A program made the position numbers and the translations under genes. From Calliopum simillimum (lineage: Eukaryota > Arthropoda > Insecta > Diptera > Lauxaniidae), in assembly GCA_951812925.1 (NCBI GenBank), contig OX638371.1, positions 118,939,124 to 119,003,123 of the forward strand: 64,000 nt of DNA, written 5' to 3'. This document shows, piece by piece, positions 1-12,134 of the stretch (position 1 is its first letter; every line of letters starts with the position of its first letter). The notes below the pieces were generated by a model. That model made no database searches. It was not told where the DNA came from and saw nothing but the letters and a program-made list of their open reading frames with translations.

Positions 1-201
1 GTTTTCAACATCAGAGTTGCATACGATAGCAAAAAAAAAAAACGATTTCAAATGACTTAATGAGGCTGTCATTTTTAATAAATGCAGGTTTTCAACCTAC
101 GCGCTTATACGAAGATTACAATAAGCAGGTTTTTTGTTCTTCTATTTATTGAAGTGGAACGAAAAACCTGACTTCATGATTTCCTTTATCTAGTGTTATT
201 G
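1..201. other. No recognisable feature
   Basis: AT-rich sequence with an A-run near 31-42. No coding or repeat structure is visible. It lies just outside the left end of the pogo-like element. Confidence 0.5.
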
Positions 202-1457
202 TAATAGGGGAATGTCGTATAGGTTGGGACGCCGTATAAGTTGGGACAGCCGTTTTTCTTGAATTTCCGATACTGGCGACACCTATGTTTCAACTGTCGA
301 AGTAAAGTCTGTTTACAACCTAACGTTTCATGTGCAAAAGATCGAATAACTCTTGTTGATTATGTCCATACCAAACAAAGAGTAAATTGTCATATCAAAA
401 AGATCTTTTCGATAGTTTCTGCGTGTTGGTAATTTGCCGAATTTAAACCAATTATTTCATATAAGTGTGTTCAATGTGTCTTGTATTCAGTGTATTTTCA
501 TTGCGTGAAAGAGTTATTGAAATGTATTGTTGTGGCAAATATTATTTTTGGGCTTTCACGAAATGGCAACTTTGTAAAGGTTGGGACACTCATGTCGTAT
601 AAGTTGGGACAGCACTTTTTTTTATTCCAAGGCATTGCGATACCATTTAAATTATATTTTTACAATATTTGATGAATGCAATTGTATTTATAATAATTAA
701 AAAGCAATAATAGTTAAAAAGCATTTATTAATGAATTTTTGAAGATTGTGACGCATTTATGTGCCATGAGTTTGGCAAGTCCACTAACGCACGAAAACCG
801 ATCGTGGAATTACCGATTTCAATGCATTGGTCGCAGAGATCAAGGAAATAAAATTGGCTAAGGCATTCAATCCACCAGAAAAGCTTATAAAATCCCAAAA
901 AGCAGTTTGTCGAGGTATACCCAAAAAGTAAATGATAAAATTAAAGACATTTCAACCATTGATGACGGTGCATTGTTAAATCTGGTTGCATCGCACGCCA
1001 ATCCGTTGATGGTATCTTGTGCCTCACACAAGAAGTAAATATAAAATATAAATATAATATAATAATATAAAATATGCGGGACAGTTTCTTCGCCTGTACA
1101 AACTGCGAATCATATTAGGCGGAATGATATATTTTTACCCAAATTTTTTATTTGAAATATGATGTTTCAATAAATATTCTAATAAAAATAATATCATTTA
1201 ACTTTTTGGCTTACTTTGTGATTTTTGAAAGTGTCCCAACTTATACGGAACATTTTATTTCGGCAAAAAAAGTTGTCTTCATTAAAATGGCTATAACTTT
1301 TGACTTGATCACGATATTAAATAACTTTCAATAAAAAAGTTATAGCCGATGACCACACCTTTTTATTGATTTATTGAAATTAACAATTTTTCCATCCGTT
1401 CCAAAACCACTGACCAAAAACAAAACCCGTCCCAACCTATACGACATTCCCCTACTA
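202..1457 (+). mobile_element. Pogo-like DNA transposon remnant (copy P1)
   Basis: Terminal inverted repeats are plain: AGGGGAATGTCGTATAGG near 206-223 is matched in reverse complement at about 1436-1453, with GTTGGGAC/GTCCCAAC continuing inward. Further copies of the phrase TATAAGTTGGGAC lie inside near 235 and 595, and inverted near 1230-1245, so the terminal motif is repeated subterminally. The interior keeps a remnant of a pogo-type N-terminal helix-turn-helix (separate entry). Related ends occur at 51905-53097 and, more distantly, 19660-22359. The copy is non-autonomous: no DDE catalytic domain remains. The exact outermost base is uncertain because the ends read TAATAGGGG on the left and TAGTAGGGG on the right. 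Confidence 0.8.
785..1038 (+). pseudogene. Pogo-type transposase N-terminus remnant (Psq-like HTH)
   Basis: Translation beginning near 791 gives RKTDRGITDFNALVAEI. After a frame change it gives KAYKIPKSSLSRYTQKVN, followed by a short open stretch to a stop near 1038. The opening RKTDRG and the 'K.Y.IPKSSLSRY' recognition-helix phrase are typical of the Psq-type helix-turn-helix at the N-terminus of insect pogo/Tigger transposases, which binds the element's ends. Everything downstream, including the DDE domain, is missing, so this is a dead remnant. The family call rests on this motif plus the zinc-tail fragment in the related element at 51905-53097. Frame disruption and shortness leave some doubt. 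Confidence 0.62.
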
Positions 1458-1961
1458 TTATAGGTTTTTAACTATCATTTTCCTATAAATTTTAATTTTG
1501 TTTAATTGTTTATCATTATTATTAAATCGAATTCCTTTGCTGTAAAAACCATAAGATTAAATCTCAAAGTTTGTAACTATTAATGTTAATATCTCCTCTT
1601 ATTATACGAGTTAAAATTGTATGTTTGTTTTTTTGTTTTTTGTTTTTTTGTTTCTTTGTACTTATTTCTGTGCCAATATTTTTTCTCGAAAACGGCTTCA
1701 GCGATTTTAATGAAACTTAGAATAGTGTTTGATATTAGCACACAATGAAGAATGAGCTAGGTTTGAACTTTGTAAATGCTCACCAGAGGGCGTGACACAG
1801 CATTAAATTTTAAATTTGATTTAGTCATAACTCGCAAACCATAGAAGGTATTTGGATGAAATTTGGTGAGTGGGTACGGATTAATAATACCTTGTAACGG
1901 ACAAAAAGTGGGCGGAATCAAAGAAGTGCCACGCCCACTTTTCAGCCCTTGAAAATTTTGA

Positions 1962-4930
1962 TTCAATATTACTCGAAAACGACTCCAACAATTTTAATGA
2001 AAATTTAGGAAATGCTACCACTGCAAACAAGAATTAATTTGTTATACGCCGTTATATTGGGAAAACTCGTTGAAGGGCGTGGCACCACCCACAAAAATAT
2101 GAAATGGTAAAAAAAGAAAACTAATAAAGCGAACATTCTGAAATTAACTGTGTGCGTAATTGCTAAAAGGCATCTCTGTTCTGAAAGTGGGCGAAATATT
2201 GTCGTTGCGCGTGGAACCTCCCATACAAGCAAAATACGTTAAATGCTATTTCTCGCAAATGTTATAAGATATTTTAATGAAATTTGGTATTTAGATACTG
2301 CTTACTAATGCCTTGTAATAACCGAAAAGTGGGCGGCATCGAAGAAGTACCACACCTTCTTTTTAACCGTTGAAAATTTTGATTCAATATTACTCGAAAA
2401 CAACTCAAACAATTTTAATGAAAATTTGAGAGACTGTACCCTTGAAAACAAGTATTAATATGTGACATGCCGTTATATTGGAAAAACTCGATGAAGGGCG
2501 TGGCACCGCCCACAAAAATATAATACGCTATAAAAAGAAAACTGCAAAAGGGTCATTTCATCTCAAATCATCCAGGCAGTATTTTTTTTTTGCATATTAT
2601 TTTTTTAATAGTTTCTACATTGAAATCGATGAGACACGTATTTTTTCCTTTTGCTTGATTTTGAGTTCTTTCGTCGTGGGGAATTTTTAAAAATTCGTCT
2701 ACAAACTCGATTTTGCGCTATTGTTGCATGTCAATTTTCACGGAAAATGTGATAACTTTGCGAAAAAACGTCCGATCTTCGTAATTTTTCGTATGTTTGT
2801 AGCTAAGAGGTTCCTCTAAAAGAAAAAAATATGATACAGGGTATATTTCGAAAAAAAATTTTTATATCGTCATTTGAAAAAAAAAAATCAAAAAATTTTT
2901 GACTTGAAAAATTTCCAATTGCATCAGTTTTTTTTTCTTCATATGTTTTTTTTTAAAGAGCCATACATATAAACAATATTATGTAACAGCCTCTATTAGC
3001 CCAAATTCGTTATTTGGGAATTATGATTTTTTGAAAAAACAGTCCCAATTATTTAGTAATTTTGGGCTTCATTCATGATATATGTTATCATTTTGTCAAA
3101 AGTAGCTCAACCGTTATGATATTTTGTCTGTCAACAGTCAAAGGTCCGTTCTAGAAGAAAAAATCATGAAGTGTAGTACATTTTTGGATATTTTTTTTAT
3201 AACCGTCTTTAAAATAGAAAAAAAATCAAATGACTTAGCCCAAAAATTTTTGCATTGCTACGATGTGTCCATTCTTTATTACTGTTTTTGTATATCAATT
3301 TATAAGTAGACAATTTTGAGAAGCATACTCCAAATGTGGCTGTCAAATTACTTGAAGCTCGTGACGTACAAAAGTTCAGAAAGACCAAGAAGACCCAATG
3401 GAACAATGTTGCAGCAATAATCAAATTACTCGAATAAATGTACCTACTTGCATGGAGTTTGAAAAATAATATTGAATAAAAAACAAAATTAAGGTATGAA
3501 TAAAGCTTCTGAAAATTGTCTACTTACAAATTGATATACAAAAACAGTAATAAAGAATGGACAAATCGTAGCAATGCTAAAATTTTTGGGCTAAAAGTCA
3601 TTTGATTTTTTTTTTTTCTATTTTAAAGACGGTTATAAAAAAAATATCCAAAAATGTACTACACTTTATGATTCTTTCTTCTAGAACGGACCTTTGACTG
3701 TTGACAGACAAAATATCATAACGATTGAGCTACTTTTGACGAAATGATAACATATATCATGAATGAAGCCCAAAATTACTAAATAATTGGGACTGTTTTT
3801 TCAAAAATTCATAATTCCCAAACAACGAATTTGGGCTAATAGAGGCAGTTACATAATATTGTTTATATGTATGGCTCTTTAAAAAAAAATATGAAGAAAA
3901 AAAAAACTGATGCAATTGGAAATTTTTCAAGTCAAAAATTTTTTGATTTTTTTTTTCAAATGACGATAAAAAAATTATTTTTTGAAATATACCCTGTATC
4001 ATATCTTTTTCTTTTAGAGGAACCTCTTAGCTACAAACGAACTAAAAATTACGAAGATCGGACGTTTTGTCGCAAAGTTATCACATTTTCCGTGAAAATT
4101 GACATGCGACAATAGCGCAAAATCGAGTTTGTAGACGAATTTTAAAAAATTCCCCACGACGAAAGAACTCAAAATCAAGCAAAAGGAAAAAATACGTGTC
4201 TCATCGATTTCAATGTAGAAACTATTAAAAATATAATATGCAAAAAAAAAAATACTGCCTGGACGATTTGAGATGAAATGACCCTAAAGCAATCTTTCTG
4301 AATTTAACGTAAGGGAGTCTACTTGCTATTAGGCACTTACGAATTGAAAGTAGAGAAAATATCGCCTATGGGCGTGGAATCTCCCATACAAGTAAAACAC
4401 GTTAAATGTTATTTCTCGCAAATGGTACAACATATTTCGATGGAATTTGGTACACAGCTATTGCTGGCAAATGCCTTTTACATAAATGAATGTGGGTGAT
4501 ACCGATAAAGTGCCACACCCACTTTTTAGCCATTAAAAATTTTGATTCGATATTACTCGAAAACGACTCCAATAATTTTAATGAAAATTTAAGAGATGTT
4601 ACCCCTGAAAACAAGGAATAATATAGGATATGCCGTTATATTTGAAAAACTTATTGAAGGGCGTGGCACCGCCCACAAAAATATAATACGCTAGAAAAAG
4701 AAAACTACTAAAGCAATCTTTCTAAATTTAACTGAATATCGCCGGTGCGCGTGGAACCTCTCATACAAGTAAAACAAATAAAATGCTATTTTTCGCAAAT
4801 GCTACAACGTATTTTGATGAAATTTGGTATGCGGATCTGGATCATGAGTATCTAAAGCATAACGAAAAGTGGGCTTTGTTCAATAATTGCCACTCCCACT
4901 TTTTAGCAAAATAAAAATTTTAGTTAATAA
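1962..4930 (+). repeat. Tandem array of ~370-430 bp units in copy L (interrupted)
   Basis: Units start near 1975, 2396 and 4560 at the phrase ACTCCAACAATTTTAATGAA or close variants. Each carries GAAGGGCGTGGCACCGCCCA, then CTCCCATACAAG, then ATGAAATTTGGTA, then AAAGTGGGC...GCCCACTTT. The GGGCGTGGCACCGCCCAC core is partly palindromic. The middle unit is split by the foldback element. The same array is inverted at about 60030-61110 and direct from about 63360. Short open frames across the array are incidental. Confidence 0.8.
2550..4284. mobile_element. 1.7-kb foldback element with ~774-bp arms
   Basis: Left arm 2550-3323 and right arm 3507-4284 are long, highly similar reverse complements separated by a 183-bp spacer. 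The ends read GGGTCATTTCATCTCAAATC and its complement, ending GAAATGACCC. Comparison with uninterrupted units of the surrounding array gives an inserted block with AAAA on the left and TAAA on the right, so a 4-bp WAAA duplication is possible. No protein is encoded; open frames in the arms are mirror images of each other. If transcribed it would form a very long hairpin RNA. Confidence 0.85.
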
Positions 4931-5474
4931 CTCAGGCACACAAAAAAAAAAAAAAATGAAATGAACTTTTTATTTTTAATATGCAGTCTTATGTACTTTT
5001 TGACGCTGAATCCGTCTTCATCAGCAGAACTGTCATTATACCTGCAGGCTTTTGAAATATCTTTGCTTGAAGTTGAAGAAAACGCTGTGTTCAGTCTTAA
5101 CTGCATGTCTACAAGAAAAGGTGAAATCCTTTTATATTAATGGCGTTGAATTGCCATACTCTTTCTTATCAAAATATCCTTGCGTACTTTTCCAATAGGT
5201 CTTTTACTTTCCGAGGTAAGATCCTTTGAAGATAAGATATTACAGCCCCCATACAATAGACGAAATATTTTGGGTGCGTGCCGTATCCCATTTATTTAAT
5301 TTTTTGACATTTTTCTATACCATTCCATACTTTCCAAATTTTTTCTTATTATTAATTTCATCGGTTAATTTATCATTTTGAAAGCATGAACATTGGAGGT
5401 GAAAAGGTACGAATTCCATCACAAAAAATATCTATGAATAATAACATCGACTAAAATAATAAGATTAGATTGTT

Positions 5475-5493
5475 GACCGAGCAGGGATCGGTC
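5475..5493 (+). other. Terminal stem-loop of copy L
   Basis: GACCGA and TCGGTC form a 6-bp stem around the loop GCAGGGA, followed by TCCTGGTAC. The same hairpin is conserved in the inverted copy at 58145-58163. Similarity between the two copies stops a few bases beyond it, which makes it the likely element end. A near-terminal hairpin is a Helitron-type trait; that link is inference. Confidence 0.6.
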
Positions 5494-5503
5494 TCCTGGT
5501 ACT

Positions 5504-6471
5504 TGTACTTATGATAGAAATAAACAACAACAATTTTGATGTTATTAAAAATGTGCAGTGACGAAAAAAAGGTTGAGAATCACTGATCTATAATCTAACC
5601 CTATTATTCCGTTAAGAAAGCTAATGACTTAAGTCGCCCTCCATCAAATCACAGCTCCGGAGATAAGTATGGGTCTAATGATAACAGTATACATCAAATA
5701 GACGGCATATGGTTTGCTTTTCCATAAGTAAGAAAACCTTGATACTTTTTTTGTTCGTTCCCAGCAAATTCCTCTGCTTTATACCGGCCTGTTCCGTAAT
5801 CCAAGTAATTTCAACTACGTTGAATTTCGAAAACTTTTTGATTACTTTTTATTTTCGATGGTGAAGTGGGGCCTATTCAACGACTGTTCAAAACGTTTAA
5901 CTTTTCACAGTAGAAATGTAAACTTTTTGGCTTTAGACAGCTGTCAATTAAAAAATACACACAAGTAAACAAGATTTATGAAGCAAATTACCTGTTATTA
6001 AATTTATTAACTTAAATTGAGTTTCACGTCAACAACGGCTGCTACTTTATAATTCACATTATAACCGCTCAGAATTTTGTTTGTCAAAATAACATATTAG
6101 CAGAGATGCCCTATTAAGGATTTTTTCTGATTAGAGGAAATTTCAGAAAGATTTTTTTCATCTATGCATTTTATTGAGTTTATTAGATGTTCTATTATAA
6201 TTTGAGAAACAAAACGAGACGGCATCCTATTTTCGAACAATTCTTACTAACACCATGATATGACATGTCAAATGACTCATACAAACACATCAGTGCTGTC
6301 GTTTTGAAAAGTTTGAGCGAAGTGAAATTTTGTAGAAAGTGAAGTGTTGCGAAGCAAAATTCTGAAAAAGTGAAGTATTAGCGAAGTGAACACAAAAATC
6401 ACAACTTTATTTATTCAATTAATTCGTTTTAATGCTACACATAACAAAATTTGAAAATATATTTTAAAAAA
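5504..6471. other. No gene; short GCGAAGTGAA minisatellite
   Basis: No supported coding region. A small degenerate repeat with the phrase GCGAAGTGAA or GAAGTG is visible at about 6313-6391. The rest is AT-rich and unclassified. Confidence 0.5.
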
Positions 6472-6840
6472 ATATGAAAAATTTTTTAGGTCAAAAATTT
6501 ACCGAAATATGGCCAGCCACTTCAACATGGAAATTTTTTTTATGGGGTCGAAAAAACTGTTTTTACTCAAAACAAGACATCTTACGAAAAAAGCGTATGA
6601 AGCAAAAAATGTTTAGAATGGTGCAAAAAATACTTGTGATTTTTTTGGAACTTATAAAATGTACCCAGAAATTAAATGTATTCTTTAAATGATTCTAAGT
6701 ATTTTAGGCACTATAAACTTTTCTCGTAAGACGCCTTTTTTTGAGTAAAAAAAAAATTTTCCCGAATATTAAAAAAAAAATGTAAATGTTCAAGTAGCCA
6801 TATTTCGGCCAATTTTTCACCTAAAAATTTTATAATGAAG
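6472..6840. repeat. Foldback repeat (~370 bp)
   Basis: TTTTTTAGGTCAAAAATTTACCGAAATATGG-type sequence near 6482-6515 is mirrored at about 6797-6832. An inner pair, TTTTTACTCAAAACAAG near 6560 and CTTTTTTTGAGTAAAAA near 6735, lies between the outer arms. The inner arms carry the CATCTTACGAAAAAAG phrase shared with several other foldbacks in the window. Non-coding. Confidence 0.7.
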
Positions 6841-7129
6841 CGTTTTAAAGGAAATTTTATCTACTTTTCTGCTATATCTTTACCTATCTTTGACCCTAAA
6901 ACAGTTATAGACAAAATAATAAAAAACACAGGAATTCGAAATTTTTGCTTTCTTTTTTTGGTCTATGTCGATGGCAAATTTAATTTGTTCGTTCTATATA
7001 TTGAAAAAACAAGTTACTTTTCAGTCAAGGCAGGCATCGGGCATACAAAAAAGTATGTTTCTGAACTCTCATAAGAAGAATAGACAAATTTCAAGGCAAA
7101 TTATGGATCCAAGAAAAAATTAAGTGATT

Positions 7130-7700
7130 TTATGAAAGGGGAGAAAACTAAGCAAAATAATTCAATGAAATTTGGTGCACAGCCTCTGTCGTCAAAGTTA
7201 GCTCAGGGGATTGAAAATGAGCGAAATCGGTCGACGGACACGCCTACCGCCCATACAAAAAATATATTCAAAATGTAACTTCTTAAGTATTTTTCAGGAT
7301 AATGCAACCAAAATACACATAAATACTACGAATTGTAAGCGCAAGCTCTAAGCAAAAACTGGGCAAATTCGGACAACAAGGCGTGGCACCTATCATATAA
7401 GCAAAAGCTTCAAAATACTATACTGAAAGCGTTTATTGAGATAATCGAACTAAATGTTACTCAGACACTTAGAATTATAACTGAAAGCTTTAAACAAAAA
7501 CTGGATAAAATCGGACAAGAGGGCGTGGCACCTCCCATATACGCAAAAGCTTCAAAACGCTATACTGAAGACATTTTTTGAGATAGTCCAACCAAATTTC
7601 ACTCAAATACTAAGAACTATAAGTTCAAACTCTGAGAAAAAAAAATGGGTGACTTCGCACAAGAGGGCGTGGCACTTCTCATATAAGCAAAATTTTAAAA
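7130..7700 (+). repeat. ~143-bp tandem repeat with GGGCGTGGCAC core
   Basis: Three clear units have the phrase GGGCGTGGCACCTCCCATAT or a variant near 7380, 7522 and 7666, giving a period of about 142-144 bp; a degenerate fourth unit precedes them. Each unit also has CAAAAGCTTCAAAA and a weak ACCAAATTTCACTCA phrase. It shares the GGGCGTGGCAC motif, but not the period, with the 370-430 bp arrays. Confidence 0.75.
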
Positions 7701-10348
7701 ATACTGCAGTGTAGGGTATTTAATGTTTGGCCAGGCCAAAGGTAGCACCCTTTCTAGTTTTTATTTAAATTTCATTAATAGAGCAGTTTTAAAGAGCAAA
7801 TATCATTGAAAAGTCGTATGATAAACTCATTAGTTTTGCCAACTTTGCAAAAAGCTTTGAATTTCACTTCATATCCACTTCCGTGTGAAAGTGAAATTTG
7901 GAATAGGGCGGATAGATTCTATTCAATTGCAATAAAACTATCAACGAAATTTATAAATATCTTGACTTTATTTTTAAAATACAAATATGTTTATATGGTA
8001 TTTATGAATATGAAGCTATATCTGTATGAATTATATTAAAAACTCATATTGATATTAAACATCCTTCCACAATAAATTAAAAATGAATTTTCTACAGAAT
8101 TCCTTTAACTTTGTGGATGTTTTATATGAAACAATTTTCATTCCAGTGGCTTACTAAAAATTGATTACAGCTTAGGACACTTCTGGCATTTTTAGCATGT
8201 TTATTCACACTCTTGCAACAACATTTACACATACACACACACAGAGATACCACAATAAATAAACTTCTTCAGTATAAAAAGTAAGAAAGCAAAAAATACG
8301 TGTAATGAGTATTCTTCATTTAATCAACAACAAGTGAAAATTTTTGAAGAGACGTTAAAGTTATTAAACAGTTTTGCTTAAAATTTGTGCTTATGAGCTT
8401 ACTGTCGGCAGAACGTTATAAGTAGGCATAAAAAACAGGATAGACCAAGCTGTCGAATACATGTAACTACAGACCCATTCTTTGTGATTTTATCTATGCT
8501 GAAAGAGGGTTCGAAATTCACTTTAAGCAACCTCTGGCGTTTTAAGGAAAATAGCCCAGTCGGACCTTTCACAATATCAATGCAGTCTAGCTGGACAAGA
8601 AAGATAAACAAAATGTTAACGTTTTTTCACAAGTATTTTGCTCTGTTTGCATGAATATTTAATATACAAGGACATATCTCGGAAGCTAAACTCTCTCGAA
8701 TACATTTGGTTTGGGCTGAGAAATGTGTACTTATGTTTAAAACAAACAAATTCATTTGATGTAAATTTATTTAAAAGATTTAACATCTATCACATTTGCT
8801 AATTTTTCTGAACTACACGAAAAAAAAGTTAACACGGTTCTGACAATGGATTTTGGTAAAGAGCACCAACAAATATATGGGGAAATCTCAGGAAGTGCGT
8901 CTTTAAAGAAAAAAAACAAGCTATTTTTCAAGCATGTGGCACCCTATTTTGGACCGCAAACTATCAGTTTTAGATATATTAAAAATATTTTTCAGCCGTA
9001 ACTGAGTTTTTTCAATCGCCTCCCCCAATATCTTCAAAAATCATTTTTCGAGGGTAATGCACTGAATTTAGCGAATCAGATACATTAACGGGATGCGGTT
9101 TTTCTTGCGCATTATCTCCCATGTTAAAGATCCTGAAAGCTCCAAACAATTCGCTGAACTGCCTCAAAAGTTATGGCTCAATAACCGAAGCGGTTTTATC
9201 AATTAAGACTAAAAATTTGTGGATTTTGCTCGAATTTCGGCAAAAAACTTAAAAAATAAAGCTTCCAGCACACGCATGTTTTCGTATTGAGCTTCATCCA
9301 ATAAGTGTTCCAGACATGATAGAATGGATGGAAAATCCAATGGGTGCTCACTCGGCGATCCGAGATATCCCCCCCATGTGGACCTTTTTTACCGTTTTTT
9401 TTAAAAGGTACAAAAATTACAAATAAATCGGGGAAATAACGAGTCAGTATGTAACTTATTTGCTATAAAATCTCACTACTCATCGTTTAATACTAAAGAG
9501 TCGAAATTTTATCCTGAAAGCCATAAAATCGTCAAAACCGATGAAGACTTCTCACATTGCATTTTTGTTACACTTTTTTTAGGCACTATTCTTGCCTTGG
9601 GTGACCCATTCATAAAATACAGAATTGTAGAAGATTTTGATTCATTTTAATTGGTCCTTACTTTTGAGTTGTCATCCATTCCATATAAATATAATAAAGT
9701 ATGGAGTTGAAAAATCTTTCTTTCAATAGATGATAACTGGAAAAGAATTGACCCAATTGGAAAAGTTGGAAGGTAAAGTTAAATGAGTAAAGTTAGTGTG
9801 ATATAAAACGCTTTGAAACTGCTATTTATATCTTAGAATGCTGACGTAGCAGAAAAAATCCAAGTTCAGATTCACCTTTATAATCATCTATGAAATTCTG
9901 GAAAGGAAAACCACTTTACACTGTGTTATTTAAGATTGACATATATGATTCAGAACATTGTTTTTTAGACTAAAGAAAAAATATATTAGAAACCTGACTT
10001 TATAAGAGAAAAAAAAAAGTTAAGATTCGATAATATGATGTCGATTATAAAAATGAAAAGAAATGAAAATCATTGTAGGAAAAATAATTTCTCTGTCAAA
10101 TTTTTATGAATTTTCGCCTTTTGTTTCGAGGATATGATAAAATTCTATTCATTACAGAGTAAAAATTGCGATTCGGCAAACAAAATACTAATCGTTTCTT
10201 TAAAAAAAATCAAAGTCGAATAGCAGTTTTGAGATTTTCAGAAATAACACACTTTGTGCCAAAGTAACTTCATAAGGCTCATAATGAATTTCTTACATTT
10301 GAAAAAGCCAGAACTCGACTACCACCATCAAACTACCATAATGTAACG
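7701..10348. other. No recognisable gene
   Basis: AT-rich sequence with a short CA run (ACACACACACAC near 8230-8243). The open frames here are short and lack any recognisable motif. I see no terminal repeats that I can pair. Confidence 0.5.
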
Positions 10349-11208
10349 CGTCGCACAGTGGTATTTTGGCGGATAAAAGCAATTTTTCGAACATTATATT
10401 TCAAAAATGTAATGATGCAGTTTTATACAGAAATGTTTCACTAAGGAGGTGCCACTTCTTCTAAAGTTAAATTTTTACTTCGAAAATATTACCCAAAGTC
10501 ACTTAAAGGTTGTATGTGTGAAACTGATGAAGTTTTTCATGCAACTCTGTGATCTATTTATTATATATATTAAATTACTTTTGTTACAGACATTTTTAAT
10601 GCATTTTGTATTAAAATATAATATTTTGTTATTAATTAAATAAAAAAACTATTTAGATTAAATAATTGGTTGAAAAAATAACCGCAAATGGCTCTTTGAA
10701 TTGCAGCGTTTGCAATTTTCCTCGGAAAATTACTCAGTTGGCTACGTCTAGTTACGGGTTCTCACAATAAGAAAATTAAAGATAGGAATCCATTCTTTCA
10801 ATTTAAGTCAGAAAAAGTTCGAAAAATTTCACGTGGCTCATTAAATTCATCAGCTTTCTGAAAAAGGTCATGTGATTTTCAATACGAGTTTGCAAACTAG
10901 GTGAAAATATCTAATTCTGTTGCACATGCACCAATTTTGATCGGACATGGCTCATTTTGTTCGTTATATAACTAAGATTTATGCGGTTTTTAAAAGAGGT
11001 CGAAAACGGTTTAAAAAAAAAATTACAACAAACAAAAAAAAATAGTAGTTTCCGGTGTATTTCTCAATGCTCAGAATTGCTCTGTGATGCATGGTTTTTG
11101 AGATATATCAATCCATAAGTTCAAAAAACAGGTCATATAGAGGAGACATGAAATTGTTTGGCCTTTGCTACTAAATGTATCGTTTAGTACTAGTTTTTGT
11201 CTAAAAAA

Positions 11209-11388
11209 TCAGCTATGAATAGTTCTTGTTTGATTTTTTTTTTTTTAAAAAGTTATGATAATTCTAAAATGACATCATGAAAGTTAAAAGTTATGTGAGA
11301 ATCCACATACGATTTTTAACTTTTACGATGTCATTATAAAATTATCATAACTTTTTAAAGAAAACTAGTACAAGATTGATTCATAGCT
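11209..11388. repeat. Short hairpin repeat inside the Transib-like element
   Basis: AGCTATGAAT...AAAAAGTTATGATAATTCTA (from 11209) pairs with TAAAATTATCATAACTTTTT...ATTCATAGCT (to 11388) around a centre near 11310. Arms are about 85 bp. Non-coding. Confidence 0.75.
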
Positions 11389-11454
11389 CGTTTGGAAAAT
11401 AAAGAATAGATCTATATAGTTTAGTTTAGCAAATGTCAAAAAAAAAAAATTGTT

Positions 11455-11850
11455 GAGTCCCTGAAATAACGCCATAGGAAATAACGCCACAAAATTTTTT
11501 GGAAATAATGCCAGAAAAATCTTCACACAAAATTCTGGCGTTATTTCCATTTGTTTTGGAAATAAAGCCAAAAACTTTTCTGGCGCTATTTCCAAAAATT
11601 ATGGCTTTATTTATAAAAATTATGTAGTTTACAGAAAGAAAATAACGCCAGGAATTTTTTTTGAAATAACGGCAGAAAAATCTGCATACAAAATTCTGGC
11701 GTTATTTCATTTTCTTTTAGAAATAGGGCCAACAACTTTTTAGGCGTTATTTCCTAGTTAATTTTTGGTTTTATTTCCAAAACAAAATGGGAATAGCACC
11801 AGAATTTCGTTCTGAGATTTTTCTGGCGTTATTTCCGGAAGCCGTCCTTG
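11455..11850. repeat. GGAAATAACGCC repeat block in both orientations
   Basis: The phrase GAAATAACGCCA, or its complement TGGCGTTATTTCC, recurs about a dozen times in 400 bp, often next to AGAAAAATCT. Orientation alternates, so parts can fold on themselves. It produces a meaningless periodic open frame on the minus strand. It sits within the Transib-like element. Confidence 0.8.
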
Positions 11851-12134
11851 TTATATAACCTAAAAAGTGGTGTTTGTTTAACTTTCAGGTAAGGATATCT
11901 CGAAAAGAATACTATATGTGATAGAGCAATTTTGAGTCCTGATTTGATTTCAGCATTGGCAAATCCATCGAAAATGGCTATATTTATTTTTTTTAATTTT
12001 TTAAAATTTTTTTTTTTTTTTAACACCCATTTTTGGAATATTTCTTAACTAGCTATATCTAATAAAGCATGCGAAATTTCATTATTATAGGAGCAGTCCT
12101 TCTATTTTTTTCCAAAAAATGCCACTGTGCGTCG

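Larger units (their letters stand above)
1590..5503 (+). mobile_element. Tandem-repeat-core element, copy L (Helitron/HINE-like by inference)
   Basis: One end carries TCTTATTATACGAGTTAAAA (about 1597-1616) followed by T-rich simple sequence and a conserved block TTTTCTCGAAAACGGCTTC near 1681. The body is a tandem array of units of about 370-430 bp. The other end (4930-5503) is unique and finishes with a stem-loop. The same order recurs inverted at 58136-61227 and again from 62998. There is no protein-coding content. Lack of terminal inverted repeats, a tandem core and a near-terminal hairpin recall Helitron-derived DINE/HINE elements, but I cannot confirm a Rep/helicase parent. The copy is interrupted by a foldback at 2550-4284. 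Confidence 0.65.
10354..12129. mobile_element. Transib-like non-autonomous element
   Basis: The left end is CACAGTGGTATTTT (10354-10367); the right end is the complement of CACAGTGGCATTTT (ending 12129). It is flanked on both sides by CGTCG (10349-10353 and 12130-12134), a 5-bp target duplication. Ends starting CAC-A-TG with a GC-rich 5-bp duplication are the known hallmark of Transib elements, the relatives of RAG1, and CACAGTG is also the V(D)J recombination heptamer. No transposase is visible in the 1.78 kb. The interior holds a small hairpin and a GGAAATAACGCC repeat block. The superfamily call rests on ends and duplication only. Confidence 0.72.

Noticed and set aside
8814..8850. Possible left end TACACGAAAAAAAAGTTAAC of a TA/CAC element
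   Set aside because: No matching inverted end with a TA flank could be found downstream.
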